Shown piece after piece: positions 50,904 through 62,280 of a DNA stretch of 64,000 nt. The stretch spans positions 11,592,501 through 11,656,500 of the forward strand of contig NW_025062476.1 in the NCBI RefSeq assembly GCF_000002995.4. Direction: 5' to 3'. How positions within the stretch are numbered: the stretch's first letter is position 1; the number at the start of each line of letters is the position of its first letter. Source of the DNA: Brugia malayi. Lineage: Eukaryota > Nematoda > Chromadorea > Rhabditida > Onchocercidae. The translations under genes were made by a program, and so were the position numbers. A model generated the notes under the pieces. The model ran no database searches and was not told the DNA's origin. It saw only the letters and a list, made by a program, of their open reading frames with translations.

Positions 50904-52047
50904 TTCTTCTTCTACATCTCTTTGTTAGGAAAAAAATGGCAAATTTTTGGTTTACCATTTCTTTAAACTTCAACTGAAATAATGATATTATCATTTGATG
51001 TTTGTTTTGTGTTCTTTTTTAATTCCGATTATTTAATTAAAAAATTTCCGAAAATTACTTTTATGTCTTAATTTTCTCTTTTTTTTTTTTTTGTTTTGTT
51101 TTGCTCTTTTTTTATTTACTCCCACTCATTTATTAGGTAAGAAAACCGGAATGAACATTTTAATTGTATTAATTAATTTTTAAAAAAAAAAAAAGACGAT
51201 TATTTTGAAATAATTTAAGTTGGATAAAAAATAATAAATAATCCTTTTATTAGCTTATTAAATTTATAGAATTAAAAATGGTCGCAATATCATATTATTT
51301 TGATACAAAAAGAAAAAACGAAATTATAAATTAAAAGTTTAAATTCTACACTTATCTCTTTTTTATCATCGTTAGATCTTATGATCATCGTTCTTCTCAA
51401 TTCTATTAAATTAATCAAACTGATTAATGGACTTAATTATTTACCTAAAATTTTATATCTTATAATCTGATAAAAGTCGTAAAATAGGAAAAAAATAATG
51501 TGATATTATTCATCAACGATCATTTTCCAATCATTTTCATTTTAAAACGATCAATAAGAAAATATAAAATCAATTTTTACATATTATTGTGTCATTTTAA
51601 ATTATTCCATCTGTTTATTTTAAGTGAAATCTGCTTTAATGTTATAAAAAAAAAAATTCGAGTTTTCTCAATTTCACTATTTTTTTTTATATTTGTTAGA
51701 AACGAATTCAAATTTTATCGTTTTTTTTTTTTTTGTTGTAACTTACAACAAAAAGTGCAATAAAATCAACAAAATTCAAATTAAACGACTATTTTTTGCT
51801 TTTTTTTTTTTTTTATTTGAAGTGTAACTTAAAAAGTTAGTGAAATAAAAAATTATCTATTGCTGTATCTTTTAATGCTTTACAAAATTTTCTCGAAATC
51901 TAATTTTTTTTTTTTTTTTTTCAGGAGAAAAAAGTAATTCTTTTTAGCATTTGTATTTCATTTTTGATTTTAAAGTTGAAAGTAGAAAATATTCTTTAAT
52001 TGTTTTTTATAATATGCACATCTTTACTTGTCTGATTTATTTTATCA

Positions 52048-52275
52048 TTGATTATTATTAATATCATTATTATTGTTATTTTCATATTTACTATTATTGT
52101 TGTTGTTATTATTGTTTACTTATTGCTATTATTATTATTAATTATTATTGCATTTAATACTACTATATTAATATTATTATTGCTGCTATCAGGTTATTAT
52201 AATTATTGCTGTCATTATTATCATTATTTTTATTATATCACTTATTATTATATGACATTATTGTTAATTTTATTA
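52048..52275 (+). repeat. (ATT)n-type trinucleotide low-complexity tract
   Basis: Imperfect ATT/GTT/TTA repeats over about 220 bases. They give a spurious Ile/Leu/Val open frame. Confidence 0.75.
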
Positions 52276-52422
52276 TTATACTGAAATGATAATTTTTTTA
52301 TTATTCGTCTAATTTCCACTTCACATCATTTATATGCTATGAAGCACTTAAACTTTTCAGCAAAAAAGAAAAATATTCAACTTTGTAAAATTTAAACTTT
52401 TTAAATTTCACATTATAATTCT

Positions 52423-52638
52423 TTGATTGATACATATGATAGTGTTATGGAGGAAAATATCGGTGTAAAATGTTTATGCAAATTATATTTCATATATGAC
52501 AGAGATAATCGAAGTGATAATTTGATTCGGCTTTGTTTTCTTTGTTTTCGAGATTGCAAATTGGATAAAATGTTAACCATTATCAGAGCATATGAACTGA
52601 TAAAGGAAATATATTTTTATTCGTTTCCTTTCCTTTGA
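52423..52638 (+). pseudogene. possible decayed nuclear hormone receptor second zinc-finger exon
   Basis: The open frame contains VKCLCKLYFIYDRDNRSDNL followed by IRLCFLCFRDCKLDKM. The spacing C-x2-C-x4-C-x4-M is that of the second zinc module of nuclear receptors (consensus CRYCRxQKCxxxGM), and DRDNR sits where IDKDxRN is usual. The expected second cysteine is Tyr and there are about three extra residues before the CFLC pair. No first zinc finger, splice sites or ligand-binding domain were found around it. It may be a relic or a coincidence. Confidence 0.3.
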
Positions 52639-53445
52639 ATATTTTTTTTTTTTTTTTTTTTGTTGAGATATTTTTGTTAATATTTTCCTTACTTTCAAAA
52701 AAAAATTTCAATTTTTAAATATTTTTTCCTTCTTAAAAGCTTTGTTAATTGCATATTAGAATTTTTTCCTATCAAAAAGTTTCAGTTTTGTTCAAATAAT
52801 TATAATTGCATAAATATTATTTCAATCATAAATAGAAATTAACATTTTTGATCAATTTTTTTCTTTTAATAATTTTTTTTTTTCGTCTTCATTTTGGTTT
52901 TTGTCTTTCAATTTAAAAACTAATATAAGCAACAACAACAAAAAAAAAAAAAATGTATGACAATTTTATTATTAAAATTTTAGGATAACTTTTTGAAATT
53001 ATTATTTTCTTCGAGTAAAATATTAAAAAATTTAATTTCATAGTAATAATATTACTTAAAATGACAATTTTGAACACAGTTTCTTGACATTTATTACTTG
53101 TTTGATCATTTATCTATTCAGTGATATAACTTTTGACATGATAAATGATAAACGATGATAAAAGAATAACTTCTTGATTATCGGTGTAGCCGATATCATT
53201 CATTTAAGCAATAAACGAACTTAAGGCAAATTATTTCTCCACTTTTTTTACCAATATTTTTTAATGTTTTAAAATTTTAAATCGTGAAAAAAATTAAAAA
53301 ATCTTTTACACTTTTAATTCGAAATATTTTATTCATTTGAAGTATTCTTTCTTCTTTCCTTTTTTTTTCTTTTTCATTTTAATATTTTTATTATTATTAT
53401 CAAACAAATTTATGAAATATTACAATTTTTGAAATCTAACATTAT

Positions 53446-53572
53446 AGTAATAATAATAATAATAACAGCAGTAACAATAATGGAAACGATGACAATAATG
53501 ATAGCAATAATAATAGCAGTAATAATAGTAATAATAATAATCACAATAATAATAATGATAATGATATACATT
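53446..53572 (+). repeat. (AAT)n-derived low-complexity tract
   Basis: AATAATAAT runs interrupted by AACAGCAGTAAC and ATGATAATG words, about 125 bases. Confidence 0.75.
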
Positions 53573-56500
53573 AAAGTCTACACATATAAAGAATTTTGAT
53601 CAAATTAAGAAATAAATCCCATGAAAGAGTCAGAAATTCTATGAGATTAAGCCATAAAATCACTGTCACTAAGGAGTGAAATGTGTAAAACTAAGGCACA
53701 GAGACTTTGAAATCATTGTCATAAAGTCTGCAAAACTAAGACAAAAGATCTCTGAAATTAAAACATAAAATTTAAGAAATTAATGCGTATGATCTATGAT
53801 ATTAGGAGCAGTGATAATAAAACTTACTCAAATTTTAATTAATTCATTTCAATTATAATTAAATTTCAGTTTATTTAAATTCATTACTAGTTCATTATCA
53901 ATAAATAAGCATGCATTTCTTATTAATAAAACAAAATGAAAGCATAGATGCAATTATTGATTTAATTTAATTTCATTTTATTCAGAAACAAAAAATTTTA
54001 ATCAAAAAAAAAAAAAAACGAAAAAAAGGTTTATATTATACTTATATATTAGTAATATGTCAAACATTTATGCAAATTCTTGATACGAATAATTAAAAAA
54101 CTTTTTTATTTTTGCTAAATGAAAAGGAAAACAAAATGATTTTGATACAATAAGAAATACAAAGATATTAATCTAAGCTAATCAATTAGTCTTGACAAAT
54201 ATTTATGAGATTAATATGCACTTTATTGTGAGTTATTTTTTTTTTAAATAATTAATTTATTAACATAATATTATTATATTTTGTTCCTCTCAATTCATAT
54301 TCTATTGTAAAAAATATTGATAATAGTAATGAATTTGGCTATTATATTTAATTACTATTACTGAATAATTCAGACTGCTTAATTTTAATAAATAAATAGT
54401 CTACACTAAATTGAGTTTTTAGATTTTTTACTTTTTTTAATAAATTATTATCAAATATTAATTTATATATTTCTTATGTTAAATTTAAGAAGAAACTTTT
54501 CACATAATAATTAAGTAGTAATTACGTTAGTAACAGGCAGTAATTTACTAGGTAGGAATACGTGGTAATTACCTTCTCACGTAGTAATAATTACAATAAA
54601 TTATAATTAATAATTATAAAATTTCTTTTCGCGTGGTGATTTATAACTAAATTTATTTGTAAAATAATCAAAATGGATTTTGGATGAATATTTTTTTAAT
54701 TAAATACAAAATTTTTCTTATGATCAATAAATGCTCAACCATATGATTGATTGATCAATCTTTCTCATTATCATTATTATTATCACTATTATCATCCTAA
54801 TTTAGAAAAATTAGAAATATTGATTAATATAATGTAAATAAATTAACGGAAAAAAAATTTTCCAAATCAGTGATCAATAATTACTATCAAATTTAACTCA
54901 TTAATTATCTATCTAAGCTAATTATTAGAATGCTAATTAGCTTAAAATCTCGTATCAATTCATTCACTTATCAATTATTATTATTGTATTTGTGTTTTTA
55001 ACTAATGCAAAATTTTTATTGACATTTTAAATTTAAAAAAAAAAAATTTTCTTCAAATTGTTGTAGTTATTATAGTCATAATTTCGCAAAAAAAAGTTTA
55101 ACTCATGCATTTTACTCTAATAAAACTTTTAAAAATTCTTTGATTAGTTTATTAAATTAAAATTTTAATCTCTTAATTAAAATTTGGAGCTACAAATGAA
55201 AAGTTTTTCGGTCACAAAATTTTAAAGAAAAATTTTTTTTCATAGTCACAAATTTCACAAAAAACTTTATTGAACTTTTTCCCCTCCCTTTCATAACTTA
55301 ATTAATTGGGAAAATATAGATTTGAATTAATTTTCATTTTACGAAAATAATTAAGTATAAAAATCAATGTGTTTTGCTATCGGATATACCATTTTTCCTT
55401 TTTCCGTAAACACTGATCGGATTAAGTCAATCAATATTTACGGATACGAAATAGAACTGATTTGATTTGCTGTATTTAAAGGAATTGATCAGTAAATCTG
55501 AGAAATCTCAAACTGGCCGGCATAATAATTTGAAATTAGTTTTTTTTTTTTTTTTAAATCTTTTCTGAAATTGTTCCCTTTTTTCGTGAAATTATTTGTT
55601 TTTTTTTTTCTTTAACATAATTAATAGCTCTTTCTTTTTCAATTTTTTAATTAAATTTGAAAACTTTCAATTTCTAGTTGTAATTAAAATTTAAATTAAA
55701 TTTCATCCCTAAATATCTTTGTCTTCTTTTTCTTCTTTTTTTTTTTTTTTTTTTGCAAATTTCACTCATATTTCGTGAAAGTGAAATCCATTGTCTACGA
55801 TTAGATTTTATCAATGGATGATTTGTTTCTGAAATTTGAAAAAAGTTTTAAAATTGCCGCACCATAAATAATTGTACCAAAAAAATGAAACAGTTTGATA
55901 GCAATGGTAAATTTAATTTGTTGATTTAATAGATTTAACAGATTGGTATCACTAATCTGTTAATTTCACTTAAAACTTTCAATTTAATTTTAACATTCAT
56001 TACAATATATACTAATCCTTATAGACTTTCTTTTTTTTTCATTTTAAGTTTATATCTGAAATAAATTTGAAATCATTTTCAACTTTTAAATTTTCATTCA
56101 TTTTCTTAAATTCCAATAAATTTGATATTATTTTTTTTTTTTTTTACAAACAAAATTAGTTATATGTATGTTAAATTAATTTCTTTTTTCTTGCTTTATA
56201 GCATTTAGAATTCAGAATTTTGTTTTATTTTAATTTTTACATCAGAAAATTATTTACTTTTGATAGAAATTTTAGTACTATTATTTATGAGCATTTTTCA
56301 CGTAACTTTCACTATTTTTTAAAACTTTTTCAACGGATTTGTTAGTCTGTTTGTTTACCAAAAATTACAAATTGTATAAAATCCTTTTAGAACTATCAGA
56401 TATGAAATTAGAAGGTAAAATTTATTGTTGTTATTATTAATTTAAAATCTATTTTAAGTTAATGCAATTTTCTTTTTTTTTTTTTTTTTTTTGGTAATTG

Positions 56501-57115
56501 CTTTCAAAATTACCTTTTTTTGAAATTTTTTTTGGTTCCTGTTTTTTTTTTTTTTTTTTTGAAATTTTTTTGTTGTAATAAGTAAATGTAAACCGGATGT
56601 ATAATTTAAAAAATTGTCCAAAGTATATTTCATGAAATATTGATTTCCACTTTATTTGAAATTCTTTGCTATCTATGGAGAATTGATTGATTGAAATTTT
56701 GCATAAAGATTAGAAATATTAATGTATTTTACTGTATTCAAAAAACATTATTTTGAAGTACGGAATTTAGAAAAAAAAAAAATAAAAATTTTCAAAAAGT
56801 TTGCATTTTTTTGTTAAAATGCTGGACAAATTCTGAATGATGCTATTTACTAAAAAATCCACCTTTTCTGCTTAATGCTTATTTTTTTGTGTGTAAAAAC
56901 TTAAATATAGCAATTATTTAGAATTAATTGTAGTATCAATATACTTTAGCAATTACTATTTTTATCTTACGACAAAATTGATCCCATATATGAGAATTAA
57001 TTAATATAATTAATACTTGGGAATTGGTAAATAATGTATTTGGTTATTTCGCACATCAGAATTAGTGTATTACTGTAATTTGGCTTATATTAGTAATTCC
57101 TCATATGAGAATCAA

Positions 57116-57445
57116 TATACCAATGGTAATTCCGTATATGAAAATTAATAGAAAATCGTTATTCCGCATATAAGAACCAACATACCAATGGTAATTCCGC
57201 ATGTGAAAATTAATAGAAAATCGTTATTCCGCATATAAGAACCAACATACCAATGGTAATTCCGCATGTGAAAATTAATAGAAAATCGTTATTCCGCATA
57301 TAAGAACCAACATACCAATGGTAATTCCGCATGTGAAAATTAATAGAAAATCGTTATTCCGCATATAAGAACCAACATACCAATGGTAATTCCGCATGTG
57401 AAAATTAATAGAAAATCGCTATTCCGCATATGAGAATTAATACAT
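57116..57445 (+). repeat. 65-bp higher-order minisatellite, five copies
   Basis: CAATGGTAATTCCGCATGTG recurs at 57121, 57186, 57251, 57316 and 57381 with an exact 65-base period (TATATG in the first). Each 65-mer is two related about 32-base monomers sharing ATTCCGCATAT(G/A)..AAAATTAA. Single diverged monomers with the same ATTCCGCATATGAGAATTAA theme extend the array on both sides, roughly 56970-57720. Confidence 0.92.
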
Positions 57446-58400
57446 TATCGGCATGCCGCATATGAAAATTAACATGTCATCGATAATTCCGTATATCAGA
57501 ATTAATATATTATTGTTAATTCCGCCTATGAGAAGCAATGTATTGCTGATAATTCCACATATATAAATTTACATATTTTTCGATAATTCCATACACGAAA
57601 ATACAGTATTGGCAATTTTGTGCATAAAAATTAGTTTATTATTGATATTATCAGTGATAATTCCACCTGTTGGAATTAATATATTGTTGGCAAGTTCGCA
57701 TATACGGGTTTAATAAATTAGGTAATGATTAATAGTAATAAAGAAAAGATCGATGGCTCAGATATTCATAAAAAGGAGATTAACAAATTTTAATTTCAAT
57801 TCCATTTTTTTAAATTTAAATGAATTTAAGATTTGCAGCAAATATAATTAAATGTCATTTTGAAGCATTAGCATATATAATAATTATCATTTATCTTTTG
57901 AAATAATGAAAATTTCGAATTCCATTTGTTTTTTCTCTTTTGTATTTTTTTTTTTTAAATAAACAACTTATTGCTTAATAATGTTTTATTTACTACTATT
58001 ATTAACTAAAATTAATTTTATTAACTACTATTAAAATAAATTGCAATCCAAAATTAATAAAACTATAATATGCAATAATTATATTAGCTATAATGTTTAA
58101 ACATTTCCTATATAAAATTATATTTATACATATTTTTAAGTTTTTACATTGTAAGCAAGCAAATTATTCTGCTTAAAATTTTTGCCATTTAGGATATTTT
58201 GCAGCATTTTTCAAACTAATTACTAACTAATCACTAAATTTTTTCTTTTTTTTTTTTTGGAAGATAATAAAATGGAAAACTTTTAAGACTACCAATTATA
58301 AGTTAAATAAAAAATGCAAAAAAAAAGGAAAAAGAAAAAAGACAACAATAAATATTTAATTGCAATAAAATATAAAAAAAATGATAATACAGTAAGCAAA

Positions 58401-58757
58401 TGCCTTATCCTTCATTTTCTCTTATTATTTACAATGACCAATGCCTTATCACTGATTCTCTCTTATCTTTACAATGACCAATGCCTTATCACTGATTTTC
58501 TCTTATCTTTACAATGAAAAATGCCTTATCACTGATTCTCTCTTATCTTTACAATGAACAATGCCTTATCACTGATTTTCTCTTATCTTTACAATGACCA
58601 ATGCCTTATCACTGATTTTCTCTTATCTTTACAATGACCAATGCCTTATCACTGATTCTCTCTTATCTTTACAATGACCAATGCCTTATCACTGATTTTC
58701 TCTTATCTTTGCAATGACCAATGCCTTATCATTGATTTTCTCTTATCATTTACAGCG
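58401..58757 (+). repeat. 40-bp minisatellite, nine copies, TTATC-rich
   Basis: Units begin at 58401, 58442, 58482, 58522, 58562, 58602, 58642, 58682 and 58722. The unit contains TGCCTTATCACTGATT and CTCTTATCTTTACAATGACC, so two TTATC (GATAA on the other strand) words per unit. Only a few base changes separate the copies. It ends about 635 bp upstream of the MIG-18-like start codon. Confidence 0.93.
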
Positions 58758-59391
58758 AACAATGATAATGATAATTCCAAATTATCATTATCATTTATTC
58801 ATTATTATTTATAATCGTTTAGTTTTTTCTTTCCTATTTTACTTTTTTGTACTTTACCTTTTTTTACTGTATTTTACTCGCTATATGTCATTAAGAAATG
58901 ACCGATTATATACAATAAAACAAATTAACAAAAAAAAAAAACGGAAGTGATATTTGTCAGCCAATTTTTGATAATAAAATAATTTTTCTAAGAGTAACAA
59001 AAAAAAAAGAGAAAGAAAAAAAGAAAAGGTAGAAAGGAAGGTATGAAAGAGAGAAAGAAAGAAAAGAAAAAAATCAAAGACTAAAAAAAAAATTTTTTTT
59101 TTCGTAACTTACTTTCTATTTTAAAGTTTACTTTCACATGCTTCCTTTTTGTTTTTTTTTTTTTCCTAATTTAATTTTCAAAATGACACATCAACAATAC
59201 GTGCATATTAACTTGCACTTGACCTTTTCCGTTTTCCGATTTCCGTTTCTTTTTTTTTTTTTTTTTGAACATTAATCGTGTTAACAACTATAAATTCTAG
59301 TTTCTTCTACACAAATAATCCATCTCTGTTTCACAATCTATCACAAAACAGTTTTTTTTCTTCATTTATAATTTTTCAATTCCAAAACGAC

Positions 59392-62280
59392 ATGTTCCGG
59401 TATTTTTTCTGGATTCCTACGACTTTCATCATCGTCACAGAATTTGCACAAATAACAAACGGTGCATTATTGAATTTATGGGAGAAACGACGATGTTGGT
59501 CATCCGGTAATGGTCAATCAGCTCATTGGTTTAATCACGGTGAACGTATTAATCGAGGTTCAGTTTTATTTCCGTTTTTCCGTTTTTTTTTTCTTTTTTT
59601 TTCAATTTCATTTTTAAATTACTTTCCTGGAAAAAGCGAAAAAAAAGAAAAAGAAAAGAAATAAATTTATTGTTTTCGGAAATTTTACTCACAAATTATT
59701 TTTATCTTAGCTATTTATTAATGTAAAAATTTTGCTAACCTTTGAGGAAAAAAAAGAAAAAAAAATTATTACTAATGCTTTTTTTTAAAACTATTTATTT
59801 GAGAATTGTTATTATTAAAGTAAGATAAAGTTAGAATTTTGTATTATAAATACAAAATTTCAAATTTTTGTCATCAATTTTGAGCAATGAAATTATCCTT
59901 TTTTTTGTTCCAAATTTTCACAAATTCTAAAAAAAAAATTAAAATTATTAAAAAAAAATTTTTAAATAATTCTTTCATACTTTCGCCATTTTTTCATTTT
60001 TTGCTCCTCGATGATTAGTAAAATATTCATGTTAGACTTTTAAAAATGATAAAATTTCAAATTTTTTAACCTATAGTATTTTTTATCAATTATTATCATC
60101 AACTCATACAAATGATTGTTACAAAATTATCACAAAAACAATTCTAGGCTATTCAAAAAATAAAAAAAAAAATAAACAATTTTAATCAACTATATTAGCT
60201 ATTTATATCAACCAGTTAAAAAAAGTACTACTTGAAAATACTTTTTACTAAATGTTATCTTATCGTGAAACTTAATAACAAGTAATCTGATATCATATCA
60301 TTGAAGCAAATTAATACAGTTTAAAAAAAAAAGGAGAAAAAAAGTCTTGAAGAAGTTTTAAATTAAACAATGTTAATCCATTTAAATAAAAATCTCATTA
60401 AAATTACATTTGAATATGTCAATGTAACAGATTGACATTTAACTAACCGCTATTATAAAATTTATTAAATTTTTTATATTGAGAATAATTTAAAGTATTT
60501 TATTTGTAATTTAAATCAAATTATCAATTAGCAATTAATATTTCTTGATAATTTTTTTTTTTTGTTTTTTTAAAGGAAAATATTGGTATAAATGTAATAA
60601 TGGCATGTTGGAACCAAAAGGTTGTTTTACACCAACAAATAGTGAATTATATATTGGTGACAAATTTGTGGAAAATGGTTATGAAATTGAATGTGTCCTT
60701 GATAAAAATGGCTATTTACAATTTGCATTTACCGCATGTGTACCAAAGGAAGGTGAACGATATAAAATTGGTGAAACCTGGGAGGATGAACAGGTAAGGC
60801 TAATTAAAATGATTGCTATGAATTATTATTACAATGTAGTGAATAAGTATGATAAGCTAATGATAAGATAAGAAAACGAGCTAATGATAGCTGATGAAAA
60901 TAGAGATTTTAATATGAAAAAAAAAAAAAAAGAGAAAGCAGAAATTTTAATTATATATTATTAGTATTTATTTAAATTTTTTTTTCTTTTATCATTATGA
61001 AATAATAATTATTCATAAATAAAAATTGCTTCAATCGTTGAAATACGTTTGGTACAATTAATTAAAATACAATAAAAACTATTTCACACAATTTTTTTCT
61101 TTTATGCTATATTCATTGATAAGTTATAATTTCATATCATTACTTATAACTTATTAGTAAGTGTAACATATAAGAATTTAATTTAATGAATTAAATCTAA
61201 TATCAAATAAACTTTTATATAGTAAAGCAATAATATACTTTATATGATAAAAAAGAGTTAGTTGATAAATAGTAAAATAAAAGTTAGTTAATTAATTAAA
61301 TTTTAACTAATTAATCGATAAGTATTAAACTAAAAAGGATTAATAAATTTACAAATGTATTTTTATTTTAATATTTTATAGCATATGTACTGGTTTGAGT
61401 GTAAAGCTGACGGACCATATTTGAGAGTTGAAATTGGCGGATGCGTAACGCACGATAAGTCACGTAGAATTGCACTCAATGAAATGTATGATTTCGGCGA
61501 ATACACGTTCGTTTCACGTTTCACTCATTCATTTCTTTTTTTTTTTGTCAAATCTTTTAGTAATTAAAGTGAAATTAAGCATTGTCACACATTGGTGACA
61601 CTAATTCAAATGTAAATATTACTATTTCCATCATTTAAGCTTATCATTTCCATATTAAATATTATCACTTTTTTGAATGTGTTATCATTTTTTTAATCAA
61701 TAAAAAGTATCATAACCTATTTGTGTTAATGATAAAGTTTATTTTAATAAAAAATTATGATTATCTAAAGCTGAAAAATAAAAAATTTCAATTTCTAATC
61801 CTTATTTTTAATTTTTTTTTTCGTTATTTTTTCAACACTTTAAAATATCAGAAGTAAAAAAGAAGATTAAAAGAAAATACACTAATTATTTAAACATAGC
61901 ACTAAAAAAAAAGTTTGTCTTATCTTAATTTCAATATTTTTTAAAAAATTAAAAAAAGCAGAATCAAAATTTTAAGTTAATTTTTTTATTTTGTAAATAA
62001 TCTTTTTATATTAATATCAATTGACTTTTTTTTTTTTATAGGAAATCTAAATTAATTAAATATTTTAGTCGACTTTTTGGTTTCTTTTTTCTTTTGTCTA
62101 AAACTTAATAAATAATCAGTTAATATTTAATTAATTAATAATTTAATAAAATACTAATAATTATCTCTTTTAATAAATTTTAGCTATCAATGTTTGAAGA
62201 AATACAACGGTTCGGTGCAAATGTGTTCAGTTGGATGTATTCATAAAGGAATGCATTATAAAATTGGTGATCAATGGGCT
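59392..62280 (+). CDS. secreted cysteine-rich MIG-18-like (Fn1-like repeat) protein, 5' part, continues beyond the window
   Basis: Visible exons: 59392-59557, 60576-60793, 61382-61506, 62184-62280, all in phase, with the last ending at a GTTAGT donor; 202 codons. The start MFRYFFWIPTTFIIVTEFAQ gives a signal peptide. Then come repeated units of about 50 residues with the pattern G..W....YWYKC..G...GC.....(Y)IGD/GE.W: WYKCNNGMLEPKGCF, IECVLDKNGYLQFAFTAC, YWFECKADGPYLRVEIGGC, YQCLKKYNGSVQMCSVGC. This is the repeat I know from nematode MIG-18-type (abnormal cell migration 18, fibronectin type I-like) secreted proteins, which act in the extracellular matrix. Repeats are disulfide-rich with no transmembrane segment so far. 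I found no later exon between 62281 and 64000. Confidence 0.8.

Larger units (their letters stand above)
47017..59391. other. gene desert, second part, and 5' flank of the MIG-18-like gene
   Basis: About 12.4 kb of AT-rich low-complexity DNA apart from the features listed separately. It contains dozens of A or T homopolymers of ten or more, (TTA)n/(ATT)n tracts (52040-52270), (AAT)n-like tracts (53446-53570), a polypurine stretch (about 59010-59080) and degenerate tandem repeats (47905-48005, 53600-53810). The open frames here have low-complexity translations. Confidence 0.6.

Noticed and set aside
50740..50994. Arg/Glu-rich minus frame and its plus-strand partner
   Set aside because: Both are translations of the CT/GA microsatellite and flanking homopolymers.
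52048..52284. Ile/Leu/Val-rich open frame resembling a membrane protein
   Set aside because: Translation of an ATT/TTA low-complexity tract.
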